Shown here: piece after piece, positions 28,244-40,930 of the stretch
Position numbering within the stretch: the first letter of the stretch is position 1
Layout: each line of letters begins with the position of its first letter
From: Penium margaritaceum
Taxonomy: Eukaryota > Streptophyta > Zygnematophyceae > Desmidiales > Peniaceae
Reading direction: 5' to 3'
DNA length: 64,000 nt
NCBI GenBank assembly: GCA_023375785.1
Contig: SZWC01002443.1
Location: 157,355-221,354, forward strand
Notes under the pieces: generated by a model
Told to the model about the DNA's origin: nothing
Seen by the model: the letters and a program-made list of their open reading frames with translations, nothing else
The model's database searches: none
Translations under genes and position numbers: made by a program

Positions 28244-31200
28244 CTAAGAGCTTTGGTGAGAAAGTTTACACATTGCTGACGAGTGCCAGCCTAGACAACC
28301 TGAACTTATCCAGCGGCAATGCGCTCGTGCGTGAGTGATGCATGCCATCATGCTCAGCGATTGCCTTGGTGCTTTGATTGTCGCAGCATAGTGTGATGTA
28401 GCAAATGGGCACACAAAGCTGCTATAGCAGGTGGGACAACCACACAATTTCACACGTACCTGCTCCAAGTGCTACGTGTTCTGCCTCACTGGAGTTGCAT
28501 GCAACATACCTGTTTTCCACTCTTCCAACCGACAGTAACTCCACCAACAAGAAAGATGTAGCTAGTGCGACCGTCAATGACCACAGAGGGCTGTGCTTTG
28601 TAGCACAGCCCCAGACGCGCCGTAGACATCACATAGCGAACAACATGCATCATGGCCTTGAGGTGTTTCTGACGAGGCCCCTGGGAGAACTGAGCTAGGA
28701 AGTTGGTCAAGAAGGAAACATTCGCTCGGGTGGTGGTGGCAAGGTACGTCATGGACCCGATCACAATGAAGTATTCGGTGATGTCGAGAAGGTCCCCCAG
28801 CTGAGATGAATCAAGCGAATTTAGCAAGCGCTGACCTATTGCAGTCATTGGTGTGGACGTAGTGAGGGTATTAGTCAACAAGGAGGCAAAATACTTCTCC
28901 AGGCTCCGTATGTAGGCAGTCTAGTGTAAGTGTAGCTTGCGACATTGGCGGTCACGCTCAAGCTCCATGCCCAGGAATACTTGAGCTGGACCCAGGTCCT
29001 TCATCTTGTATGTGGACTCCAGAAGGGAATTCACTGACCGTAGAGCAGAAGGACTGGACGAAGCGATGAGGAAGTCGTAGACGTAGACCAGAATGGCCAC
29101 GAGGGGCTCCGAGGATGCACTTAGAAAGAGTGCTGGATCGACGGTGATACTGCGGTAGCCACCTCTCTCGAGAGTGGAGGAGATCTCCATGTTCCAAGAA
29201 CAAGGCCACTGAGTGAGCCCATACAGGGCCTTCTGTAGCCGCCAGACCTTGTTTGTACCGCCAATGAAACTGGGAGGTTGTACCAGGTAGATCTCCTCAT
29301 CGTGTCATCCGTGTAAGAATACATTGTTGACGTCCATCTGCTCCAGTTCCCAATCATGCTGGGCGACTAGGCTCAAGAGAGTACGTGTAGTGGTATACTG
29401 CCCGACTGAGGTGAACGTCTTATCAAAGTCAATTCCTGAAACTTGAGAGAATCCCCTGGCAATGAGCCTAGCTTTTGTGCTTGTTGACCTTGCCATCATG
29501 CTTCAACTTCCGTCGGCGAACCCAGCAAGCCGAGACAACCTTACGGCCTATTGGGAGATCAATGAGTTCGAATTCTCCATGTTCCTTGAGGGCAGTGAGC
29601 TCCTCCTGCATTGCTTTCCCCGAGAGGTCAGCATCGGTCGCCTCACGAGCCTGTGAAATAGTGGTAGGCTCAAGGGGATGTGAAGGCAGGAGACAACAGG
29701 CGGCGATATGGCCAGCGACAGAGGCCTTAAGAGCACTGTGGACCTTGTGAACCATGAGTACATAGCCCACAGCCAAGTTAGGGTGGATGACACTGACAGC
29801 TAGCTCGAGCGCATCGAGACGTGTGGGTCTGGCACAAGAGCCGAATGCAGTGGAAGATGCACCAGAGGGAGTGCAACGCAACGAAGGGCTGAGAGGAATG
29901 AGTAGCAGAGTGCTGTGCGAGTGAGCAAAGGTGCCCTCCGTGTGTGTATAGCTCTGGCCCAACTAGAGGAGCATGAGAGACAAAAGGGGGTTCTATCACA
30001 CCAACAGACGCTGAGGTCTGTAAAGGGGGCGTTTTAGGTAAGTCAGGAATTGTAGGTGAGGGTGACTGTGTAGAGACATGAACAGGGGACTATGTCGGAG
30101 CACTGGGAGATGCCGATGTGCCACCTGGAGGACACAGAAGGAGAAGGAACCGGTGAAAACTCCGGGGAAGTCCCAGTCAGAGAATCAGATGGTGGACTGA
30201 AAAGAGCACCAGATGACAAAGTGACAGGAGAAGAGGGAGAAGAAGAAAATACAGAGGGCGAAGGGACCACATTAGCTGAAAGAGGGGTTTTTACAAGACC
30301 GGAGGCGGAGGCAGACCCACCCTCTCCAAGCCTCCGAAGCGAGGACATGGAAGAGGGTGGAGCGACATGGGACAAGTCGTGTGGAAAGACATCCTTGAAG
30401 AAGAGTGTGTTGCGGAACTCAACAACACATGCACGGTCAGGATCCCAGAAGGATCACGCTTTGGACATGGTAGAGACACCGAGGAAGGTACACAGACGTG
30501 TACGGGGACTGCGTTTCCTGTCCCAAAGATCCTCAGGAAGCCAGGCACCAGCAACACAGCCCGAGACGCGAGCATGACGCAGGTCAGCATGATGTCCAAA
30601 CCAACAATCAAAAGGGGTAACATGGCGAGGAAGAGGAACGCGGGATACACGGTTCCAGACCCTTGTCATGTAAGATACGGCCTCAAAGGAGAAGAGAGGA
30701 GGGAGGTCAAAAGCACCAAGGAGAGTGAAAACACTGTGAGCGAGAGTCCTGTTCCAGCATTCAGAGACGAAGTTACGCTAAGGTGTATAGGGAACCATGT
30801 GCTCTATACACACTCCCTAGGATGTAAGGAAATGGACCGTGGGTCCCATGAACGGTCACAACAAAAGAAACGAAGAAAGCGACCACAAGCAAGTTCCATA
30901 TGAAGAAGGCATGACTCAAGGGTGAAACAGATATCACTCTTTTATTTGAGACCAAAGACTCAGCGCATGCGTGAAAAGTCATCAGTAGCACACAGTACAT
31001 AGCACTCAACCCCTCAAGATCCTCCTGAGGAAGGAGCCCCATGACATTAGCATGTAGAAGTTCAAGGGGGTGGGAGATGTGAGATTCAAACATGGAGAAT
31101 GGGGACTGTTGTATGTTTCCTTGATCATAGTCAAGGCAGTTTGCACGACATGGAGCGCGAAAAGTGCCAACATCAAGGCCATCCGCAGGAAGCACATGAA

Positions 31201-33076
31201 GCAAGCTGTGAATGGCAATAGTGTGAATGTGGCATAGGTGGCGATGCATTAGCTGTGTGTGCAGGGAAAAGGGAGAGAACAATGTGAACATGGGTAGAAG
31301 TGGTAGGCACAGAGATAAAGGAGGAAACACGGAACAGGCGATCGTAGCGGGTACCCTACAGCAAGATGCGGCCAAAAGTGCGATGAGAAACAGAGGCAAT
31401 GTCATGGCTAGAACTGAAGTCCGTGTCCTTGTCATTGAGTGTCGTGACAGAGAGAAGACTCAACTCAAGACAGGGAACGTACAACACATCGGGTAAGAAC
31501 AATTCCCCCCGGGTCCGACAAAGCAAACGACCCCAACACCCTGAATATGAAGAAGTTGGCCGGAGCCACTGCAAATGAAGCGAATAGAGAAAGACAAACA
31601 AGGAGTGTAGGGAATTCATGTGGTGGGTGTCTTCGGAGTTAAGAATCCAAAAGCCACCCGACATGCGAACAGTGGCAGGGTCACGACTGATGTAGAAACG
31701 GCACCTTATTGTGGAATATGCTGACCATAGGCGGCGGGACAAAAAGGCAAGCGAACTAATCCTTGATCCACGAGACGTCAGTAGGAAAACACCTCTAGAA
31801 ATGACCATACGCAAAACCATGCAAATCCCCATCAAATGAAAATGCAAGTGAATCCAACTCCGAACACCCACTCTCACCTCCCTGATCATGGAGATGACGT
31901 TGGTGGATGGCGTGAGAGAGAGATTTGTCCAACTGGCGGGCGTCCTATGGTGGATCAGAGGTGATGAAAACACAAGAGGAGGGGCATCAAGATGGGTAGA
32001 CAGAAGAGGCCCATGCAGGAGAGTAAGGACCTGAGGGAGGACCATAGTAGACAGTCCCCCCATACACTGGGACCCGACCCCAGGGGTAAGGTGACACAGG
32101 ATGGTGCTACAACGATGTTGTAGGCTGTAGCATCAGTGGACACAGACGACCTGTGGCTGTAGCTGTAGAGGGGATGGCACAAGATAATCTCCCAAAGCTT
32201 CTAGAGGAGCATGACTTGTGTGCCCTCATCGACGATGCAAGGCGGTCGTTGTCAGGCAGTGTTGGACACTTTGGTGCAGAGTGGCCTGTAGCACCACAAG
32301 TCCAACATGTGAAGGTGCTGGAGGAGGACATGGAAGAGGAGGAGCTGCCGGACCCCTTTCCTTTCCCATTGCAGGCCAGACCAATGGTAACAAAGGCACC
32401 GCCACCTTGCCCATGCCCCAACCATGGCCATCCCCTCCTCCTCCTTGACTGAGGAGCGAGATAGCTGATGTGGAGGGTGAGGAAGATGAGGTGGAGGAGA
32501 TGGAGGAGAAATAGAGTGAGGTCGTGGCAGCTAAAAATGCTGCACGATGGACGAGCTTGTTCTACAATGCACTCCACGAGACTATGAGACACTGGGCAGT
32601 GAACTCCCAGAGGAACCAATGACGGATGGAGTGTCAGAAGGGACCGGCTCGGATGCAAGACACTCGAGCTCGGAGGCCTTCACCTCCCGGATGATTTCGG
32701 ACAGTTCAGAGAGGAGGCCGTTGACGATGTAGAGAAATACAAGGAGCTTCTCGGGTGCTGCCTTGCCCAAGTCACGCAGTTGGTAGAGATTGCGAGCCCA
32801 ATAGGCATTCATAGTCTCATCAACACGTATAGACAGCGTGTTGAAATGGACGGTGAGGATGCTCTGTGCTGCATGGCCTGTGATGGTGGTGTGACGCTTC
32901 ATGAGAACGTAAGCGCCAATGTGGTCAGCAAGCGTGAGGCGTGTAGTGTCAGCGTTGTAGGACCCAATCTCATCAGTGAGATAATTGGCTCCAGCACAAA
33001 TGAGAGCACAGATAGTACGTATAGTCTCAGCATCGGTTGGAAAAAAGGGGGGGGTTGGCCGATGGATTTGCTTCAT
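28244..33076 (-). pseudogene. Copia B Gag-Pol, heavily mutated
   Basis: The probable gag ATG is at 33076 (MKQIHRPTPPFFPTD). Gag continues with MNAYWARNLYQLRDLGKA; zinc knuckle CWTCGATGHSAPKC at about 32264-32305. The protease site reads FWILNSEDTHHMN at about 31620-31660, so the catalytic Asp is Asn and Gly is Glu. Integrase zinc region HRHLCHIHT...CLDYDQG near 31000-31240; integrase end VWNRVSRVPLPRHVTPFDCWFG near 30600. Linker near 29470-29790. RT at 28921-29500 has YVYD at 29074-29085 instead of YVDD. The RT end and RNase H at 28244-28881 include GSMTYLATTTRANVSF. Many stops and frameshifts. Long plus-strand frames over this interval (30092-30903) are antisense by-products. Confidence 0.88.
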
Positions 33077-33669
33077 GGTAGTATTCCCAAAGCTATTCAC
33101 CTTGTGCCCCTGGACTGAAGCAAACTTCCCAAGAAGAGAAGATGAGGCTAGAAGTGAAATGAAGTGGTGCTGAATCAAAGTCAAGCTTCTGATGCATGGG
33201 CAATGCGAGTTCTTTGGAGGTAGCTCTGCCTGCAGCAACGGCAACTACGAGAGGGTCGGAGGTGACAGAGCTAGAGGCATTGGATGCAGAAGCAGGTGGA
33301 GAAGGCTGGAGCAATGCCAACAATAGTGGAAGCAGAGGGCGTGGAGTGCAGTGCGGGCTAAAGGCGGTTGAGGACCAGGTCTACTATGTGGTGAGAAAAA
33401 GTTTCATGGTCAGCTTGTTCATTGTGCAATTTTTTCTCTACATTGCGCTGTGCTTTGAGAGCAGCTCGCTTGCGCGGCATCTCTACATGCATTGTAGAGT
33501 ACTGGTCATCATCAACATGCATGATGAACAAGTGAAAACTATGTCTGAGAACTTTCGACAGAGTTACCCCTTTCCCAGTGGGCGTGGGAACGTATGGTGG
33601 GTGTGGCAATCAAGGCAGTGCTGCAAGGCAACGGACCTGGATGCAAAAACAGGGCCACACAGAGAGAAA

Positions 33670-33671
<2 letters not shown>

Positions 33672-33730
<59 letters not shown>
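33672..33730 (+). repeat. (GA)n microsatellite
   Basis: About 30 uninterrupted GA units in the Copia B leader. It creates a false Glu-Arg repeat in one frame and a Ser-Leu repeat on the other strand. Confidence 0.98.
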
Positions 33731-33734
<4 letters not shown>

Positions 33735-34779
33735 AAGAGGTGAGTGTGCCAAGATCACCAAGGCTAGTGGTGCAAGGAAAACAAGGTTGGAAGTGCAGCT
33801 GCTGCTAAAGTTGCAATGATTGCCACAGAAGAAATGAGACAATGAGACACGCAATCCCAGTCAAAGCTGTCCCACTGAGAGTGGAGATGGCCGTAGCTGT
33901 GGCAACGAGATATGAATGTCCTGGCTAAATGTCAATGACGAGGCTATAGATGACTCCTGAGTTGTAGAGGAATGGATGGAGATGATGACACTCGAGAGGG
34001 CAGAGCCTGCTAAAGCTGTTGTTGCTACTACTGAGTCTGCTGCGGTGGCAACCTATGTGGCAATGTTGACTACGGCTATTGCAAGAGGTCCCTCGTTGAC
34101 TGCAGCAGCCATGTAAGTGTCAATGGTCCTTCCAAAAGTAATGCTCGCAGGGACACGTGCAGCACGTGCAGTGGCAAGAAAAATGGAGGAGACATCATCA
34201 CTAGAGACAAGCGGAACTTCCAAAACTGAAAAAATTTCAGAGGATCCAGAGGAGGCAGATGCATAACCCGATGCTGTTAGAGATGTAGCACGACAAGGGA
34301 TAGAGGATCTACAGGCTGCTGCTGGTGCAACCGGTGTTGTTGGCACCACCCCATTAAGGGTGGCACGCTGACTCTGCTAACATGTTCTATGGGAAATAGG
34401 AGAGCTTACAGGTGATTGAGGAGGACGCTTGTCCTGTGGCGGTCCTGTGGCGGGCGCGTTCTACATGGTTAGCAAGTTGTTGGAGGCAGACTAGTAGTAG
34501 TTGGCATTCTCGATTGCGTCCTTTTGAGCGCAGTCAACTGCGGGGTCGTAGTCTTCTCCAGGAAAGTTACCTGTACTGTGGAAATGGTAGCGAGGCCACA
34601 CCTTGTGCTCTTCTCGCTCCTCATAGCATGCAGCCTCCTCTTCGATGCAATAAAGCTCACATGCAGCCGTCAGAGAGGTAGGGTTGGCTCCGTTGTCGGC
34701 ATAGAAGCCAAGGTGGCAGTACCAGCCGCAAATACGGCTGCAGCTGCTACTACTAAGTGGTAACATGCCGAAGGCAAGA

Positions 34780-35460
34780 GTACCTCGGTGCCACAGTGCT
34801 GCAGAGGTGCGGAGGTACAGAGCTGTAGAACTGTGGAGCTATGGGGCTATGAAACTGCATAGCTACGGAGCTGCGAGATGCAAAGTTACGGAGTAGTAGA
34901 TCTGCAGGGCTACCGAAACGTGGAGATTCAGAGCTGTAGAACAGTGGAGCTGTGGGGTTGTGGAGCTACGGACTGTAGATTTGCCAAACTGGGGAGCTGC
35001 GAGGATGCGGAGCTGTAGAACAACGGGGCTGCAAAGCACCTGAGCTGTGGAGGTGTGGAGGTGTGGAGCTGTGGAGGAGCAGCAACGCGGACTTGCAAAA
35101 TGCAGATCTGTGGAGCTGAGGAGCTGTAGCAGACCGAGGCTAGAGTGCCATGAGGCCGATTGAGGGAGCTGTAGAACAACTGGGCTGTGGGGTTGCGGAG
35201 TTGCGGAGCTGCGGAGTAGCAGCAATGCGGAGCTGCGAAATGAAGATTTCTGGAGCTGAGGAGCTGCAGCAGGCCGAGGCTAGAGTGCCTCGAGGCTAAG
35301 TGAGGAAAAAAGCTCCGGAGTTGCAGAGCTGTGGGAATGCAGAGCTCCAGACTGCAGAACTACGGAGCTGTAGTGGGCCGAGGTTAAAGTGTCTCGGTGC
35401 CACAATGACCTAATGCCCCAGTGATGCAGAGCTGCGGAGTTGCGGTGCTGGTACGTGGAA
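34780..35460 (+). repeat. Degenerate minisatellite based on GAGCTG(T/C)(G/A)GGA
   Basis: Dozens of imperfect 8-14 bp units of the type GGAGCTGTGGAG, TGCGGAGCTGC and GTAGAACAACGGGGCTG. Larger stretches are repeated within it: CTGAGGAGCTG..GCAG.CCGAGGCTAGAGTGCC occurs at about 35114 and 35255. Found only in the Copia B leader in this window. Confidence 0.85.
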
Positions 35461-35554
35461 GACATTGCAGCCACGAGAATACCGTCGTGAACGTCGCATG
35501 TGCTGCACCACAAGAGGCCCCAGATTGATGGAGCTGAGGGATGAGCCCCTCCTT

Positions 35555-35566
35555 GCTCTGATACTA
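35555..35566 (-). other. Primer-binding site of Copia B
   Basis: Minus strand TAGTATCAGAGC, one change from the tRNA-Met complement TGGTATCAGAGC, five bases after the 5' LTR. The change is G to A. Confidence 0.82.
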
Positions 35567-35571
35567 GCAGG

Positions 35572-36209
35572 TGTTGGCAACTGTCGGCCTAAGGAGTCTA
35601 GCATGCAAAAGAACACGCTAGAGCCAAGGCGGTGCTGAAATCAAGGAGTCAGAATCCTTGTCTGTGAAAGTAGCAAGAGTCACCAAGAAGAAACGGGACT
35701 CACAAGTGAGCGATGTGATTGCATCCGGTTGATTGGGCCACCCATGCGAACGGCTCCGTGGGGCCCGGATGCCACCTCGCAGTCGAACCGAGCCGGTCGG
35801 CAAAACACCGCCATGGTTTTTTCAAACTCTGGTATAACCAAGAGTGGGACCCCGTAGGATCTGCAACCCAATGATTAACAAAAACACCCCTATCTATGCA
35901 TGCACATCAACATGAAGAGAACCACATCAACCACGAACGTATGTGGATGCATGTCTCCCTGTATGTGACTCTATGATGTTCACTAAGCAAATGCTAATCA
36001 CACCATGTTGAACAAACAAATTTGCTTTTAGGCAAAACTGCACATGATGTAGCTCGCGCCAATCTTGCACCAGGCCGAGATGCCAGCGATACATGGTCCA
36101 CCATGTGTGTGCCTTGAGCATTCATGTCAGTTTAATCACCTGTAGGGATGGTGTGTGTATATGGACGGAGTCAAAAGGACACTTTCCTGTCTTACAATCA
36201 CAACCAACA
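35572..36209 (-). repeat. 5' LTR of Copia B
   Basis: On the + strand it runs from TGTTGGCAACTGTCGG to CACAACCAACA (638 bp), followed by CTAGG. Aligned with 27429-28080 with scattered substitutions, mostly transitions. Confidence 0.92.
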
Positions 36210-36821
36210 CTAGGGAATGGTAGCTAGCCCACGAGATCCTATCATCCCTGTCGTGCTTAAAGGGACAAACAGGGAATACACATATCACAGAACATGAAAC
36301 CACAAAATGGAGGTCTCTCAAGGGACCGAAACAACAAACCGTGTGCCCGGGTCTCGACCGACAAGAAAATATGCAATGTACCAAAAACACATCCAAACTC
36401 TACGGTAACACACTAGCATAACCAGTTAGCCAAGCTAGGCAGGTTTGGGTCTCTCCAGATGTCGGAACATGAAAACATGTGTCCGGGCCTCAGCCAAGTG
36501 AAAACTACATCCGATTGATGAAAGGTCAACAAAGACTCGATCAATCAGTGCTGGGTCTCTCGAGGTACCGGGTACAAACCACCGTGTACCTGGGTCTGGA
36601 CCACAGTGAGAGTGCAGAACATGTCTGAGACAATATGAATCACCATGGTCCGCTCAGAAAACTCTATGAAACATGCATAGGTTAACTAGGCAGCTAGAAT
36701 CCACCATGCGTTCCAGAGAAGTAGTGATCTAGCTGCTAGATAATTATTAGCAAAAATTAGGAAGCTCTTGATTTTACAAGACTTTATGAAAATCAGACAG
36801 CTCAAAGCCCATACACCAACA
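36210..36821 (-). repeat. Beta element copy 3, proximal piece
   Basis: On the minus strand it starts TGTTGGTGTATGGGC at 36821, matching beta copy 2 (TGTTGGTGTGTGGGC). It contains three degenerate copies of the internal repeat (GGTCTC...GTGCCCGGGTCTCGACC on the + strand) at about 36323, 36449 and 36550, where copies 1 and 2 have two. CTAGG at 36210 marks the Copia B insertion. Confidence 0.72.
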
Positions 36822-36878
36822 ACAGCAACCTAGAAAAATAGATGGGGAGGATGCAAATTACAACATTCCCCCATGAAC
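36822..36878 (-). other. Start of Copia F 3' LTR and its polypurine tract
   Basis: Minus strand GTTCATGGGGGAA (36866-36878) is followed by the LTR start TGTTGTAATTTGC (36865). After 44 bp the LTR is interrupted by the beta element. ACAGC at 36822-36826 is repeated at 27304-27308. Confidence 0.7.
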
Positions 36879-37194
36879 CGATGGTTCACATGTCCATATG
36901 CGTGAAAAAGTGGCACGCAAAGAGGTGCTCAACAACCCATACACATGCACAACCCACTCTTAGCCACCCTCAGGCAAGGGTCGGAGCCCAGCAAAAGGAA
37001 TGGCCGCTATGAACTTCTTGTGTGCTAGTGCCTTAGGAAGTTAGCCGGTTGCATGTCAATGTAGTCTGGAAATCACCTGCCCCTCTATCAAACCATGCAC
37101 AAAGTGATGCTAAAAAACAATGTGCTTCGTGCATGCATGAAATACACTTTTCTTTTCTGTAATGACAAGGGCACTTTGGTTTTCACAATGAGGA

Positions 37195-40100
37195 ATGATG
37201 GAAGGCATAGACTTGCTCAACTCACAAAACAATCAATGTAAGCACACCGCCCCAGTAGCCCCATCCTCCAGGGTGACATACTCTACCTCTGACAAGCTAC
37301 CGTGGTGTCCTTTGGATTTGACTAAAGTAATTATTTTCCTTCGCCCATCCAAGCACCTGTTTGATTCTTCTCCTTTGGACGAATTACTCCTAAAGTTATA
37401 AAAATAATATTTCTCTACACACCCTTTCACATTTTTTGTGCAATATCCAGGGACTGCAGGCCAAACATGGGATATCCATGATACCAAGGCAATCTTCCAT
37501 AGACTGTACGCAGACGTGGAACACAACTACTATCGAAGCGAGCTGCGAATGTAGCTGCGAAGTAAGTTGAGATGCAAACTGTGAAACTACCTGTGAAGCG
37601 AGGTGCGACGTGCAACCTCGTCCTCGAAATTTGAACCTTCAAGATTTAACAAGCGAAGTCCTAGGGACGACCAAGGATGTTCATAGGAAGTTCGACCAAA
37701 ATAAGACACTTGAAAAATACTAGGGTTTTTGGACAAGCAGGTCCAAAATTTTAAGGCTGGAAATTATAGTCGGACATAAGTGCCACTTAACTTGGTTCTA
37801 CAAAGTAGGCAAATATAAGAGATACTACGGTATGTGCAATGGAGTTTTTCTTGCCACTGTACCATGAGACTATAGTGCCACCTAGGATGAACACATAGCT
37901 TGTCTGACTTCGTTTTGACTCCTGGCCCAATCAATGTCTGTGTAGCCATCAACTACCATAAAAAACCGGCAAACAAGTAGAGTTTGAGGTATGGTATAGA
38001 GATCATGAACTGCACCATTCGCACAGCCGCATGATCAGCTCTCACCCGAGGACATTGTGAGAAATTTGTGAGGAGATTGATAGAGAATGCAATCCTGGGC
38101 CCAGTGGTCATGGCCGAGTGCATAAGAGAGCCGATGAGGCGTAGGTTCAGGGTCGCATCCACTGTCTTCCCTAGCTACACTGGATGTGGAGGGTGTGATG
38201 GGAGCGATTGATGTTGAGGCTATATGAAGTACACCAAGGAGGTCATAGAATCACTCTTCCACAACACTTGCGTAACATTCTTGATGAAGGAAGAGGAATA
38301 TGCATTTGGCGGTCACGCATGAGCTCCATCCCGAGGAATATAGCTGCAAGACTGAGGTCCTTCATTCTGACCGCCTTGGCCTCCTTCATGGCTTACATTG
38401 AGGGAGATGCAATGAAGAGGTCTTCAACATAGACTAGGATGGCAGTCAAGCGCTCAGCTTTATTTTGATGGATGAGGGATAGATGTGCATTACTCTGCAC
38501 ATATTCTGCATGAGTCAGTATGCTGGTGATCTCCTGGTTCCAACACCAAGGTAGCGGCTTGAGGCCGCACGAGGCCTTGTGCAAGTGCTATACCTTTTTG
38601 CCGACCTCAACTCCAGGTGGTTGGTTCATGTAGAAATCCTCCTCTAGATTGGCATGGAGGAACATGGTGTTAACATCCATCTGGTGTAGCTCATGATGAG
38701 CAATGATATCGAACACAGAACGGGCTGTGTCTACACATCCAACTACTGTAAAGGTGTCGGTCAAATCATCTTCCTCAACTTGTGGAAATCCCTTGCCCGT
38801 CAAGTGAAAGTTGTAGTGATCGAGTGAGCCGTTCAACTTCACCATCTTACAAAAGACCCACTTCATCTGTAAGGCATTCAACTAAAGGGGAAGATCAACA
38901 CGCTCCTAGACACTGTGCTCTTATATTTCTCTAAGCTCATCCTCACGGGCAGCATGCCACAAAATTCCATCCTCAACCAAGAGTGCCTCCTTTCATGTGC
39001 GTAGATAAGGCACATTAAAGGAGAGCTCTCCCTATGAAGGGAGAGCTCCGCGTGGCTAAGACACATGCCACAAAACTGAGTTTGACCATGACAAGGTCAG
39101 CTGTGACATCACAAGGGACTAGGTGCTGAGTCAGCCAGGGTACATGCACAGGAATAGGTGCGCCGGCGAGGATTGAGAGAGGGACAAGAAGACCCATCCT
39201 GGTGCATGTACAAACTCGGATCATGTTGAGATCAAGGGAGGGAACAAAGTGCAAAACAGAAGTATACAAGGGGCCACATGGAACATCAAACCGCACAACC
39301 CCAACATCCTGGACAGGCAAGGACTTACCAGATCATATGCAAACGGACCAAACTAACCGAGGACCATGAAGTCACTACAACAACAAGTCATTTGATGGTG
39401 GCACTGGTATCAATGTTCCAGGCACCATTTGCCTCATATCCTGTCCATGATACCGAAAAAAGACAATAGAAGACTCCACCTCTGTTGGACGCTCAGTAAA
39501 TGACTCAAAACAATGATGAACAACATAAATATGTGACTCATCAAACCAGACCATGTTGTCGGGTCCATCCTCATTGAAATCCAACAAAGATCCTCCACAA
39601 GCATCATCATAGGCAACAAAAACAGCATGACGATCTGTGTGTGGAATACTAGACGATGACAACACACTCGCATCTCCCTGAGCACATACCGACACCAATC
39701 GACAAAGCTCTGCGATGGTACCATCTTGTGGAATTGATCACTGCTGTTTCCCGGGGAAGCGGAAGCCTCTGCTTTTTTTATGGTTACGATGGGACCCATC
39801 TATGTTGTGCCAGATGAGGTCTGTAACGGGTCCACCACCTTTAGACCATGTTGATCCTGCCCCAATCAAGGGGCCGTTGGTACTCAGTGTAGCAGTGAGT
39901 GCCAGCACAGTTGTAGCAATGGATAGAACATCCATCATCACTGCTGACTAGGTAATACCTCATTTTTGTTTCGACTTCTTCCCTTGTGTCGTCGCTGTAA
40001 TATCGTGAGCCTGGCCACTTGGGGTAGAGGGAGAGGAGGAGGAAGCGGAGGAGGTAGGACTAGATAAGTAGGACACGTGTTTCATAGGTATCCCAGTAGT

Positions 40101-40930
40101 TTCTTCAGCAAGCGAGCTCTCTTGATGTGTATGGGTTGCCTCCTAGGACCATATCACCTGAAGGAAGTAACGTTGGGCCTTGGGGAGGAGCTGGAGTGAC
40201 TCGGACAACTCAAAAAGTGAGACACGGTTGAAGCCAGGGAAGAGCTTCACGTGATTTAGATGTACTCTGATGATACTTGTGTCAATTTCTCACAGGTGTT
40301 CTCTATCATCAGTCCCAAGGCACATGTAGATGCACATGGCGTGCTACTAGTAGTGAGCTGTGAGGTCCAATGTACCATGATAAAGGGAGTGGAACTCACA
40401 CAGCCAGCTTGCCTCAACATGTGGGTCTCTATAGCAGGTAGAGTCAGTGCCAGCTCTTAATCTTGATACGGGTCTGCTCCGTTCTCAGTCCCTACTTTGC
40501 CCAAGAAGGGGTGGAAGTTGATGAAAGTCTCCTATGGGATAGCATAGTGCAGGTCGCGCATTTCTCTCACTGTTGTGTGGAACAGGCGAGCCTCGGGGAT
40601 CTGGTAATGACTGTGGTAGTTTGGCTAGTCACCCTCAGAGTTAGCCCACACCTAGACTGGGATCTCTCAACATTCAGCCTAGGTCGCTACCATAGAGGGG
40701 TTAAGGATTCTCATAAGAATTGGCGCCAAACTCCATGGGGAAGGTGACATCAGGCTCTGTTGACAGAGGTAGCGGTATAGGGAAACCGCCACAGAGAGGA
40801 ATTCCTTCAAAGGAAAACCCTGATGACTTCTGCGCGTGGTCCTGATGGCATGGTGTACATGTGCGGCAAGTCGTGATACCATACGCAGCTCATGGATCTG
40901 CTCCAAAAGTAGGTGAATCTTAACCCATGG
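37195..40930 (-). pseudogene. Copia F Gag-Pol with integrase deleted
   Basis: Minus-strand remnants: RNase H SLSEVEYVTLEDGA near 37280; RT end LRLIGSLMHSAMTTGPRIAFSIN near 38100; RT core CWNQEITSIL and YVED at 38420-38431 (YVDD changed); RT N-terminus MNALQMKWVF ... HHELHQMDVNTMFLHANLEE at 38640-38881. Directly beyond (39015-39320) comes the protease end (VGVVRFDVPCGPLYTSVLHFVPSLDL), so the whole integrase is missing. The Gag-protease linker with DDACGGS at about 39590 matches Copia C, as does a decayed knuckle CYNCAGTHCYTEY near 39900. The gag part to about 40930 is inferred from position. Confidence 0.8.

Larger units (their letters stand above)
33077..35554 (-). mobile_element. Leader of Copia B, repeat-rich
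   Basis: About 2.5 kb between primer site and gag with no recognisable protein. It holds the GA microsatellite and the GAGCTG minisatellite listed separately, joined by poorly conserved CTG/CAG-type sequence (33900-34780). Confidence 0.7.
27429..36209 (-). mobile_element. Copia B, complete LTR retrotransposon (same family as Copia A)
   Basis: Full-length minus-strand element of about 8.8 kb. It has two similar LTRs, a primer site at 35555-35566, a long leader, gag-pol and a polypurine tract. It is bounded by identical CTAGG at 27424-27428 and 36210-36214. It sits inside the beta element. Its Gag resembles Copia A (AYWAR, PELSDLLRDVKA-type stretches). Many stops and lost catalytic residues make it inactive. 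Confidence 0.92.

Noticed and set aside
30092-30903. Plus-strand gene of acidic, Glu-rich protein
   Set aside because: It is the antisense of the Copia B integrase-RT linker, whose minus-strand reading gives recognisable Copia sequence.
33196-33819. Gene with Glu-Arg repeat protein
   Set aside because: The repeat comes from the (GA)n microsatellite in the Copia B leader, and no other domain is present.
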